Assembly: GCA_011372335.1 (NCBI GenBank)
Contig: DRSY01000059.1
Coordinates: 1-8,482, forward strand
DNA from: Candidatus Woesearchaeota archaeon
GTDB taxonomy: Archaea; Nanobdellota; Nanobdellia; Woesearchaeales; SM23-78
DNA length: 8,482 bases
Reading direction: 5' to 3'
A program made the position numbers and the translations under genes. The notes below the pieces were generated by a model that worked only from the letters and a program-made list of their open reading frames with translations, was not told where the DNA came from and searched no databases. Of this stretch, positions 1 to 7,070 are shown piece by piece (within the stretch, counting starts at the first letter, position 1; each line of letters begins with the position of its first letter).

Positions 1-1
1 A

Positions 2-3000
2 TACGACCAAAACGAAGCTAACACAACCTTCAACCTATACAACACAACAGGACTAGTAAACACCACAACACGAGGACCAGGAAACAGAAGCATAAACTTC
101 ACCAACCTAAACCCCAACACACAATACTGGTACAACGTAACAATAACTGATATGGTTGGATTTAAGAATTCTACTGAAACAAGAAAGATAACCTTGGACT
201 CCATGAGTCCGAACATCACCTTAGAAGCTCCTGCTAACGACACCTTTGTTAATTATGAACTTGTCCAGTTTAATTACACTCCCCGCGACACGTACCTAGA
301 TACTTGTGTTCTTTACGGGAACTTCACAGGAGTTTTCAGTCCTAATGAGACAGAGAACAATCCTGTTAATGAGGGTATTAATACTTTTGGACCTCTCAAT
401 CTTAGTGATGGAAGGTATTTATGGAATGTTTGGTGTAATGATTCTGCTGGTAATTCTAATTTCAGCCAGTACAATTATACTATTAAAGTTGATACAGAGG
501 AGCCTGTTATTAGTAATTGGAGTACCAACGGAACTAGTTTCTTAATTAATCAATACATCTGTCTTAACGTTACTGTAACGGATACATTCTCAGGTGTTGA
601 AACCGTGCTTGCTGAAATTAAAAACCCGAACTTAAATGTTGAGAATGTTACTTTATTAGATAATGGTAATGGTTGTGATGCTGTTAAGGGGGATAATGTT
701 TACTCAGCGTCGTATTATCTTGAATTCTCAGGTAATTATACATGGTTGAATACGCATGCAAAGGATTATGCTAATAATTGGCAAACCAACAATACTAATC
801 TTAAGTGGGATGTTAGCAGCTCGGGTAGTATAACTGTGGTTATGATTTACCCTTCAGTTAATCTCGAAATAAACGAGTCAGAATATAATTATAGGTACCA
901 GCAGATTTGTAATGTGAGTTGTGATGCAGGGGGTGTTAATTGTGAAAATGTCACTTTGTTTGCTCAGTACAACCCTAATGTTTTCATTAACATAAATACC
1001 ACAACTATTGACTTAATTAATGATGAGGATAGCTTTAGTTGTGGCAACTTAACAGCAGGAGGAGCTCCTTGTACTCATACTTTTAACATAACCTCTGGAA
1101 GTAATTCTGGTAACAATACCTGGCTTATTAGGTGTAGTGCTTCATCCAATAATGTTGGCTCATTTGTTTCTTCATCTGTAAACCTAACTATTAATGATCA
1201 TCCATATCCTAATTTCACATATCCTTCAAATAATAGCTGGCTGAATGGTGTTGAGATGATTAATGCTTCTGCTAGCTTTGACTCAGACGGAACAATCACT
1301 AATTATTTGTTCGAGTATGATAATAACACAGGGTTTGACTCGCCTAGTACGATTTGTAATGGTCCTGATAAAAACTGTACCTGGAATACAAGCCAGCAGG
1401 ATCAGTGTGAGAATAATACCTTGTCGTGCTATCTTAGAGTGACTGTAACAGATGATGACGGCTTAAGTAACAGCACTTACATGGTCGTAGGTTTTGATAC
1501 CCAGGCACCAATAGTAATCCTGGATTTGCCGAGGAACTTTGAGAACATCAGCTCAGACTTATTCAGGGTTAATGCTAGTCCTACAGACAACGAATCAGGA
1601 GTAGACACTGTAACTTTTGAGTACAGGCAGAACAGTACAGACACATGGCATTTTGCATGTAATGATAACAGAGGACCAGTATACGATTGTGATTGGAATC
1701 TCACAAACTTACCTGATGGTAACACTTATGAGTTGAGAGCATACGCTAATGACACAAAAGGAAACATAGGCAATCCTGACGTTCATACAAATATTACTCT
1801 TGATAGAAAAGGACCTATTATTAATCTTGAAAGCCCTGCTAATGGTACAAATCTTACCTACTCTGTTGTAACCTTTTATTATAATGCTAGTGATGCTATT
1901 AGTGGTCTTAATAATTGCTCACTTATAATTAATGGGAGTGTTGTTAATATAACAGATACTCCTGTGGAGGACACAAGTCTTAATCTAAGTTATAATCTTA
2001 GTGATGGTTCTTATAATTGGAGTATTAATTGTACAGATACATTAGGTAATGAGAATACCTCTGAGGTTCGCAGAGTCAGGATTGACACCCAAGGGCCTAT
2101 TTCTATTCTTGACCGGCCTCCTAGTTCAAGTATTATTACAGGATCAGCAGTCATTGTTAATGCGAGTATCTCAGATTCAGGTTTTGCACAAGTTGATACA
2201 GCAATTTTTGAGTACAGGATAAATAGCAGCTCGGCATGGACTCTTATTTGCATGGATAATAGGGCTCCTGTTTATGATTGTACGTGGGACACAACGAGTT
2301 TGCCGGATGGGAGTGAGTATGAAGTAAGAGTATATGCTAATGACAGCCTCGGTAATACAGGACCTGCGGATACTCACACGAACATAATTATTGATAATAA
2401 CGCTCCGGATATAACATTGGTTTTCCCCCCGGACAGTTATGTGGATACTGACGGGGACTTAGTGTTCGTCTATCAGGTCGAAGATATTTCGCCGATTAAG
2501 AATTGCAGTCTTATAATAAATAACGAGGTGAATCAGACTAATAGCAATGTGCAGAAAGGAGAGGATCAATACTTCTATTTATATGGTGTAGGGGATAATG
2601 TACAATTGGATTGGAGTATTCAGTGCACTGATTATATAAATTTAACAAGTACGAGTGAAACAAGAACAGTGACAGTAAGTCTAAATGATAATATGAATCT
2701 TAGTCTGGAAATGAATAAAGTAACTTATTACGCTGGAGAAACTGCTATTATAACGAATAATGTTACAGACACAGCAGGGAATCCGATTAGTGATGTTAAT
2801 ATAAACACAGCTATTATTCAGGGACAGGTAACAATACCTTGGTGGAACTCTTCTTGGAAGAGGAGAAAACCGATTACACTCAGTAGTTCAGAAAACGTTC
2901 AAAACGCAATAGTAGAGGTCAATATAACTGGGCTTAATAGCTATATCTCTAGTTGCGAGAATGAGATTAGAATTATTAGGTTTGATAAGAATAATGAGCT

Positions 3001-5032
3001 TTATTCGGTTAATAGAAGTGTTGTTGGAGGGGATGACTCAGATTATTGTGTTGTATGGTTCAGAGCAAATATAACAGCGGGTGTTAACAATACTGAGTTC
3101 ATGGCTTATTATAATAATTCAGGGGCTAGTAGTCCTAATAATGATGTGACCAGAGCAAATCAGAGTGCTACTAAAACAAGTATTGGAGGCAGTATCTTAG
3201 GGTCTGAGTATGATGTTACTGATGGGACTTCATCTGACACCACAAGTAACAACGGAGTTTATTATGCGGTTGGAAGAGATAACAGCCCCCCCTCAGGTCA
3301 GCCTTTAAATGCATATATTAATCTTAGTTTTAATTTGTCTGATATTGGTGTTTCTGAATCATCTTTTGTATCATTTAATTTCACTATTAATTACTGCCAC
3401 TCCGATGATGTCACCCCGCCTATCACTTGCGGTAATGCTATTGGAGCTGGAACACCCGGAACTGCTTATGTACAACTGTACGATTTTGACTCTTCTTCAT
3501 GGGCAACAGGTTTTGATACGATTACACAAGATGTGAATTCTTCTGCTGAGAACACTGAAAGTTATGTAGAGACAAGCAATCTTGGTAGTTACATAGATGA
3601 CACAACCCAAGTGGTAGGGGTGCGTTTTGAAACAGATATTGGGAGTCTTGGTAAGAGCGATGATGCCTCGTTCGCTCTTGATTACGCCACTCTAAAGGTT
3701 CTTTACAAAGAACAAGTCTTAACTGGTCTTGGAAGTGTTGGAAACCCCGATATATTAATTGCTGCGAATTCGTCAGTAACGGATTATGAGGGTTTATGGG
3801 TGTGGAACTGGGATACTAGTGGAGTGCAAGAGGGAAATTACTCTGCGGTTTCGCTTGCTCAGAAATCAGGGTACAATAACGCTTATAATTATTCCTGGTT
3901 CGAGATTAAAATAGATAATACAGGCCCTGTATCCGTTCTTGACAGGCCTCATAATGATAGTGTCATTGATGCTCTTAGTGATGGTTATTATTACATGGTT
4001 AATGCTAGTGTGAGTGATAGTGGTGTTGGTAATATCAGCACTGTTACTTTCATGTACCGCTATAACTCCAGTGATACTTGGAAGCTTATATGCACTGATA
4101 ATGATGGGGCTGCTCCTTATAATTGTACATGGGACTTAACAAGCCTTAGTAATGGGTATGACTATGAAGTAAGAGTATATGCTAATGACAGCCTTGGAAA
4201 TATTGGTGAGAGTGATACACATATTAATATTACTATAATCACGCAACCTGTGAATATTACCTCAATTGTTGTTGATGACTCCTTCTTAATACCTGTTGAT
4301 GAGATTGATTTGAAAGCAGGCACTACCAGGCTTGTTAGGTGTAATATTACTGTCCAAGACCCCGAGGTTTATACAAATATCGGAGGAGTTAATGCTACTT
4401 TCTATTCATCCACCACCAGTTATGGTGCTGCTGATAATAACAGGACGCATTACACGAATAAGAGCTGTTCATTCCTTAGCGGCGGAGGTGAGAGTGCTGA
4501 TTATATCTGCGCTTTTAATGTATGGTATTATGCTATTAATGGGAGTTGGAACTGCACAGCAGTTACGTGGAATAATTATTCCACTGATAATGCTACTGAT
4601 AACACCACTATTAACCAGTTGTTTGCTCTTAACATCTCAACCAGTGTAATTGATTATACAACTCTTCAGCCAAACCAGACATCGCCTAACATCAATGTTA
4701 ATATTAGTAATGTTGGGAATATGCCTATGAACATTAGTGTGTACGGCTTTGGAGGAGAGGAAGAAGCAACCGGTACAGGATTATCAATGGTATGCGAGAT
4801 AAACAATATTAGTGTGAGTTTTGAGAGGTACTCTACGAGTAGCGCTGCGGATTATGCTTCGAAGAAGCAGCTCTCATCCTCTCCTCAGGATGTTGGCTTA
4901 ACAATTCCTCCAAAAACCAGCCCTAACGAGGTAAGGGTTAATTCTACTTATTGGCAGTTCATGGTACCCCCAGAATCGCATACTCTTGGGCAGTGTAATG
5001 GTAGTGTTGTGTTCGTGGCTAGTATGCCTTAA
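2..5032 (+). CDS. Giant multi-Ig-domain surface/secreted protein, 5' partial
   Basis: The frame is open from the left edge, so this is the C-terminal part of a longer protein. The Met at 152 lies inside a domain and is not the start. Numbering from that Met, the modules are: end of an fn3-like domain (to about 18), Ig-like B0 (19-113), further Ig-like domains (114-448), A1 (449-550), B1 (551-644), A2 (645-747), B2 (748-847), a split Ig-like domain (848-893 and 1198-1254) holding a DUF2341-type cassette that starts at WWNSSWKRRKP, A3 (1255-1363), and two C-terminal beta-rich modules (to 1626). Cysteines tend to come in pairs within modules, suggesting disulfides outside the cell. N-X-S/T sequons are dense: I count 13 in the first ~148 residues. 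Lys and Arg are few. No C-terminal membrane helix or sorting signal is seen, and the signal peptide would be upstream of the window. The likely role is in the cell envelope, adhesion or an extracellular structure; the ligand is unknown. It converges on the helicase with a 29-bp gap. Confidence 0.85.
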   Translation, partial: YDQNEANTTFNLYNTTGLVNTTTRGPGNRSINFTNLNPNTQYWYNVTITDMVGFKNSTETRKITLDSMSPNITLEAPANDTFVNYELVQFNYTPRDTYLDTCVLYGNFTGVFSPNETENNPVNEGINTFGPLNLSDGRYLWNVWCNDSAGNSNFSQYNYTIKVDTEEPVISNWSTNGTSFLINQYICLNVTVTDTFSGVETVLAEIKNPNLNVENVTLLDNGNGCDAVKGDNVYSASYYLEFSGNYTWLNTHAKDYANNWQTNNTNLKWDVSSSGSITVVMIYPSVNLEINESEYNYRYQQICNVSCDAGGVNCENVTLFAQYNPNVFININTTTIDLINDEDSFSCGNLTAGGAPCTHTFNITSGSNSGNNTWLIRCSASSNNVGSFVSSSVNLTINDHPYPNFTYPSNNSWLNGVEMINASASFDSDGTITNYLFEYDNNTGFDSPSTICNGPDKNCTWNTSQQDQCENNTLSCYLRVTVTDDDGLSNSTYMVVGFDTQAPIVILDLPRNFENISSDLFRVNASPTDNESGVDTVTFEYRQNSTDTWHFACNDNRGPVYDCDWNLTNLPDGNTYELRAYANDTKGNIGNPDVHTNITLDRKGPIINLESPANGTNLTYSVVTFYYNASDAISGLNNCSLIINGSVVNITDTPVEDTSLNLSYNLSDGSYNWSINCTDTLGNENTSEVRRVRIDTQGPISILDRPPSSSIITGSAVIVNASISDSGFAQVDTAIFEYRINSSSAWTLICMDNRAPVYDCTWDTTSLPDGSEYEVRVYANDSLGNTGPADTHTNIIIDNNAPDITLVFPPDSYVDTDGDLVFVYQVEDISPIKNCSLIINNEVNQTNSNVQKGEDQYFYLYGVGDNVQLDWSIQCTDYINLTSTSETRTVTVSLNDNMNLSLEMNKVTYYAGETAIITNNVTDTAGNPISDVNINTAIIQGQVTIPWWNSSWKRRKPITLSSSENVQNAIVEVNITGLNSYISSCENEIRIIRFDKNNELYSVNRSVVGGDDSDYCVVWFRANITAGVNNTEFMAYYNNSGASSPNNDVTRANQSATKTSIGGSILGSEYDVTDGTSSDTTSNNGVYYAVGRDNSPPSGQPLNAYINLSFNLSDIGVSESSFVSFNFTINYCHSDDVTPPITCGNAIGAGTPGTAYVQLYDFDSSSWATGFDTITQDVNSSAENTESYVETSNLGSYIDDTTQVVGVRFETDIGSLGKSDDASFALDYATLKVLYKEQVLTGLGSVGNPDILIAANSSVTDYEGLWVWNWDTSGVQEGNYSAVSLAQKSGYNNAYNYSWFEIKIDNTGPVSVLDRPHNDSVIDALSDGYYYMVNASVSDSGVGNISTVTFMYRYNSSDTWKLICTDNDGAAPYNCTWDLTSLSNGYDYEVRVYANDSLGNIGESDTHINITIITQPVNITSIVVDDSFLIPVDEIDLKAGTTRLVRCNITVQDPEVYTNIGGVNATFYSSTTSYGAADNNRTHYTNKSCSFLSGGGESADYICAFNVWYYAINGSWNCTAVTWNNYSTDNATDNTTINQLFALNISTSVIDYTTLQPNQTSPNINVNISNVGNMPMNISVYGFGGEEEATGTGLSMVCEINNISVSFERYSTSSAADYASKKQLSSSPQDVGLTIPPKTSPNEVRVNSTYWQFMVPPESHTLGQCNGSVVFVASMP
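1496..1801 (+). repeat. Ig-like module A, copy 1
   Basis: About 102 residues starting at DTQAPIVILDLP and ending before the next Asp-Arg-Lys-Gly-Pro linker. It shares with copies 2 and 3 an N-terminal hydrophobic strand, a V.TVTFEYR-type strand, a cysteine pair in CNDNRGPVYDC followed by W, and a YELRAYAND..GN.G strand near the end. This copy is the most diverged of the three. Confidence 0.8.
1802..2083 (+). repeat. Ig-like module B, copy 1
   Basis: About 94 residues between two A modules. It opens with a GPIINLESPANGT strand. It has a Cys in NCSLIING and a second Cys in WSINCTD, likely a disulfide across the sandwich. The same plan recurs at about 206-490 (SPNITLEAPAND, Cys in TCVLYG and WNVWCND) and at 2393-2692 (NCSLIINN and WSIQCTD). 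Confidence 0.7.
2084..2392 (+). repeat. Ig-like module A, copy 2
   Basis: About 103 residues, starting DTQGPISILDRPP. The cysteine pair is in CMDNRAPVYDC followed by TW, and the closing strand is YEVRVYANDSLGN. Protein and DNA are closer to copy 3 than to copy 1 at the closing strand, where a 32-bp stretch is identical to copy 3. Confidence 0.8.
2318..2349 (+). repeat. 32-bp exact direct repeat, copy 1 (in module A2)
   Basis: These 32 bases, starting TATGAAGTAAGAG, are identical to 4163-4194 and encode Tyr-Glu-Val-Arg-Val-Tyr-Ala-Asn-Asp-Ser. Synonymous positions are identical too, so the match goes beyond what protein conservation would require. Flanking bases differ on both sides. Confidence 0.9.
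2393..2692 (+). repeat. Ig-like module B, copy 2
   Basis: About 100 residues with the same strand order and cysteine positions as the B module at 1802-2083 (NCSLIIN near the start, WSIQCTD near the end), but the middle is diverged. Together with the preceding A-B-A modules it makes an A-B-A-B series, as expected from duplication of a two-domain unit. Confidence 0.6.
2828..3125 (+). other. DUF2341-type domain inside the giant surface protein
   Basis: The segment begins with the hallmark PWWNSSWKRRKPITL (Trp pair near residues 897-898). It continues through a YCVVWFRANI strand to a closing EFMAYYNNSG, which matches the usual DUF2341 end (a Tyr-Tyr-Gly/Asn-Asn turn). DUF2341 domains occur in large secreted proteins of archaea and bacteria and are thought to be beta-sandwich, possibly carbohydrate- or polymer-binding; that function is not shown here. 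A further ~200 residues of beta-rich sequence (to about 3740) follow before the host domain resumes. Confidence 0.7.
3914..4240 (+). repeat. Ig-like module A, copy 3
   Basis: About 109 residues, starting DNTGPVSVLDRPHNDS. The cysteine pair is in CTDNDGAAPYNC, one residue longer than in copies 1 and 2, followed by TW. The closing strand is YEVRVYANDSLGN. It is separated from copies 1 and 2 by module B2 and the cassette-bearing domain, so it is the distal member of the series. Confidence 0.8.
4163..4194 (+). repeat. 32-bp exact direct repeat, copy 2 (in module A3)
   Basis: This is the second copy of the exact repeat at 2318-2349, in the same frame and the same place in the Ig-like module, about 1.85 kb downstream. 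It is a possible substrate for recombination that would delete or duplicate the DNA between copies. Confidence 0.9.
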
Positions 5033-5052
5033 ATTATTGACTAATTCCTTCT

Positions 5053-5073
5053 TAGTCCTTTTTAGTCCTTTTT
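5053..5073 (+). terminator. T-tract terminator of the surface-protein gene, with 10-bp tandem repeat
   Basis: Two T5 tracts (5059-5063 and 5069-5073) lie 27-41 bases after the stop codon on the RNA-like strand, as in archaeal T-tract termination. The tracts sit in a 10-bp unit TAGTCCTTTT repeated in tandem (5053-5062, 5063-5072). The second unit overlaps the helicase stop codon on the opposite strand. No comparable T tract is seen for the helicase itself. Confidence 0.5.
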
Positions 5074-6951
5074 ATTCTCTTTAAAGAAGTCCTCTATCAT
5101 TTTCTCGTAGAGCAGGGTTGTTTTGATATCCCAGCTAGGTGGAAAGCACCTCTTATAATTCTTCCAGTTATACCTCTCATCAAGGAAGATGATTACTCCT
5201 TTGTCTGTTTCGCTTCTTATGCACCTGCCTGCGCTCTGAAGTGCTCTGTTAAAGGCTGGGAAGAGGTAACCATAATCCCATCCCTTGTTGAACTTCTCAT
5301 CATAATATTTTATTAAGGCCTTGGTTTCAAGATCTGGTCTTTGTAGAGGCAAGCCTACTATGATTACTCCTTTAAGAAAGTCTCCTGGTAGGTCTATTCC
5401 TTCACCGAAATTCCCGCCTATAACTCCGAGGAGAACTGCTCCTACATTCTTGTATCCTTTGAAGGCTTCAAGGAAGTCCAGTTTTTCTTTCTTAGTGAAT
5501 TCTTGTTTTTCTACAAAGACAGGTTTTTCTGATAGTTTTGAGAAGTGCTTATTAACATCGTCTCTGAGAGTGTAGCTTGGGAAGAATACTGCTGTGTTGC
5601 CGGGTATCTTATTGGTTGCTCTCACAAGTATCTCTGCTATTTCTCTGTACTGGTCTTCACTCCTTGTTTCGTACTTAGTGCTTGTTCTTGGTATAATTAA
5701 GTTAAGCTTGTTCTTCTCTGGGAAGGGACTCTTATAACTCTCTTCTTCTGCTGTATCAAAGCCAAGCACTTCCTTGTACATACTCGTAGGGCTGAGGGTT
5801 CCTGACATGAGTATTGTAGAGTAAGCGGACCTTATTACCTCCCTGGTGATGAGTGCTGGGTCAAGGCATCTGTACTGGATGATTATTGTTTCTTCTCCTC
5901 TTAGGCCTGTGCTTCTTGTCAGGATTCTTGTGAATCCTTTGTCGTCGCCTTGCCATGCTTCTAGGAAGGCTGCTACTGTTCCTAACGAGGATTTTTTTTG
6001 TTCTTCTCTTATAATATCTGCTAGGAGGCTCATCTCTGATACTAGTGCATCATAGTCTGTCATTTCTTTTATTTCCCCTATTAGCTGGTCTTTGCTGACA
6101 TATGCTTCTTCACTCACATCCTCTGCTAGTTCCCATAATTTTTTCTCAAGGACTCCTAGGATTTCCCCTATTTCTTCTTTGTGATGCTTTTTCGCTTCTT
6201 CCTTTGCTCTGCTAAGAGTGTTCGTGCTTATCCTGTGACTAGCAAGGTCTTTTACTCTCTCAGGTAGGTTATGGCCTTCATCAATGATGATGATTATTTT
6301 GCTCAGTTCTTTTCCTATTCTGTTAAGAAAGGTCTCTCTGATATGGGGGTTGAAGATGTAGTAATAATCCCCTATTATTACTTGAGCATCTCTGGCTATG
6401 AGGAGTGCTATCTCGTAGGGGCATAGTCCTTGTTGTGTGCTTTTTTGAATAATACTCTCGGTGTCTGTTTTGTTTTCTTTCTTAAGTTGATTTACTGTGT
6501 GTATTGCTGTTTTTGAAGCCTCACCTTTATCCCTGGTTTTAGTGTAGAACTCGCAGAGCTCGTCTTCTTTCATCTTCTTGCAGTACTCTGCGAACTCCCT
6601 TGGGTAGAGCTTATTAACACTTGGTTGTAAACAAAGCCATTTCTTGCCAATAATATCAACTACTGTAAGGTTCAAGTTGTACTTCTTCTTTATGAGATAA
6701 GTGGTGTTCATTGCTAGTTGGTGTTGGGTGTGGCGTGATGTGAGGAAGAAGACGGTTAAGTCTTTTCTTAATGCTTGCCTAATGCTCGGTCCTAGTGCTG
6801 CTGCTGTTTTTCCGAGTCCTGTAGGAGCATGTACAATGAGATTCTGTTGTTCTGTCACTGCTTTGTTAATCTTTCTTATCAACTCGTCTTGTATGGGTCT
6901 GACTTCGTCATGCGGGAATAATACTTCTCTGAACTCCTGGGATAATGGCAT
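5062..6951 (-). CDS. xpd: XPD/Rad3-family ATP-dependent DNA helicase with Fe-S cysteines
   Basis: This is a 629-residue superfamily 2 helicase; the family unwinds DNA 5' to 3' using ATP, in repair and possibly transcription-linked processes. Visible motifs in order: Q-motif region FPHDEVRPIQDEL; Walker A APTGLGKT (42-49, Lys48); motif Ia near 68-80; candidate 4Fe-4S cysteines Cys107, Cys124, Cys133 and Cys177; GDYYYIFNP (194-202); Walker B DEGH (224-227); motif III LMSGTLSPTSMY; motif IV AVFFPSY; motif V GGNFGEGIDLPG; motif VI QSAGRCIR (572-579). The Arch-domain region lies between 228 and about 375. Length and layout match full-length archaeal XPD, which lacks the long C-terminal tail of the eukaryotic protein. 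The ATG at 6951 places the FP..E.R..Q motif normally, and no Shine-Dalgarno precedes it, which suits a near-leaderless mRNA. A DinG-like relative is the main alternative; the four cysteines favour XPD, though DinG can also carry Fe-S. Confidence 0.93.
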   Translation of the reverse strand: MPLSQEFREVLFPHDEVRPIQDELIRKINKAVTEQQNLIVHAPTGLGKTAAALGPSIRQALRKDLTVFFLTSRHTQHQLAMNTTYLIKKKYNLNLTVVDIIGKKWLCLQPSVNKLYPREFAEYCKKMKEDELCEFYTKTRDKGEASKTAIHTVNQLKKENKTDTESIIQKSTQQGLCPYEIALLIARDAQVIIGDYYYIFNPHIRETFLNRIGKELSKIIIIIDEGHNLPERVKDLASHRISTNTLSRAKEEAKKHHKEEIGEILGVLEKKLWELAEDVSEEAYVSKDQLIGEIKEMTDYDALVSEMSLLADIIREEQKKSSLGTVAAFLEAWQGDDKGFTRILTRSTGLRGEETIIIQYRCLDPALITREVIRSAYSTILMSGTLSPTSMYKEVLGFDTAEEESYKSPFPEKNKLNLIIPRTSTKYETRSEDQYREIAEILVRATNKIPGNTAVFFPSYTLRDDVNKHFSKLSEKPVFVEKQEFTKKEKLDFLEAFKGYKNVGAVLLGVIGGNFGEGIDLPGDFLKGVIIVGLPLQRPDLETKALIKYYDEKFNKGWDYGYLFPAFNRALQSAGRCIRSETDKGVIIFLDERYNWKNYKRCFPPSWDIKTTLLYEKMIEDFFKENKKD

Positions 6952-6979
6952 TGTTGGAGTATAAGAGAATTAGGCTGAT

Positions 6980-6987
6980 TTTATAAA
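6980..6987 (-). promoter_or_regulatory. TATA box for the helicase gene
   Basis: TTTATAAA, a perfect palindrome, lies with 28 bases between its near edge and the helicase ATG. With the usual archaeal spacing of about 26 bases from box centre to start site, transcription would begin only a few bases before the ATG. This agrees with the lack of a ribosome-binding site. Being symmetric, the box alone does not fix direction. Confidence 0.55.
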
Positions 6988-7016
6988 GGTTTATATGAAT
7001 AGTGTGTTGGGGAAAA

Positions 7017-7034
7017 GGGAAAGAATTAAATAAT
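7017..7034 (+). promoter_or_regulatory. Candidate BRE/TATA promoter for the HIT-phosphatase unit
   Basis: Purine-rich GGGAAAGAA (7017-7025) followed by TTAAATAAT (7026-7034) resembles a BRE plus TATA box. It predicts a start site near 7056 and a leader of about 15 bases that still contains the Shine-Dalgarno. An alternative box, TTTATATG at 6990-6997, would give a leader of about 50 bases. The choice is uncertain. Confidence 0.35.
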
Positions 7035-7060
7035 ATTTTAAGTATTTACTCTAACTCAGA

Positions 7061-7066
7061 GGAGGT
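7061..7066 (+). promoter_or_regulatory. Shine-Dalgarno that fixes the HIT start
   Basis: GGAGGT, a strong match to the anti-Shine-Dalgarno, lies four bases before the ATG at 7071. It rules in favour of this start over the GTG at 7002, which has no such site and would add 23 residues unlike the family. Confidence 0.75.
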
Positions 7067-7070
7067 GAAG

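Noticed and set aside
152..154. ATG at 152 as the true start of the giant gene
   Set aside because: The same frame is open to the left edge, and the sequence before it (INFTNLNPNTQYWYNVTITD) is the body of the same fn3-like domain, so the gene begins outside the window.
3286..3292. Seven-C run as a second frameshift site
   Set aside because: The frame is continuous through it (Asn-Ser-Pro-Pro-Ser-Gly) and the protein stays beta-rich and sequon-rich on both sides.
1496..4240. The repeated modules as a CRISPR array or mobile element
   Set aside because: The repeats are in-frame protein domains of about 300 bp with diverged copies, no regular short spacers and no terminal inverted repeats.
306..4649. 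Other-frame and antisense frames of 66-105 codons across the giant gene (for example 1477-1725, 2011-2253 and 2177-2377 on the minus strand, 4332-4649 on the plus)
   Set aside because: They overlap a clearly coding frame, show no known motifs or start signals, and repeat where the Ig modules repeat, as expected of shadows.
6278..6283. DEGH as a sign of a dead helicase
   Set aside because: The Asp-Glu and His of the Walker B motif are kept, and Walker A and motifs III, V and VI are intact.
5321..6964. Plus-strand frames opposite the helicase
   Set aside because: The helicase frame has all family motifs; the opposite frames have none and no ribosome-binding site.
7002..7070. GTG at 7002 as the HIT start
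   Set aside because: It has no Shine-Dalgarno, the extra 23 residues do not look like the family, and a strong GGAGGT sits four bases before the ATG at 7071.
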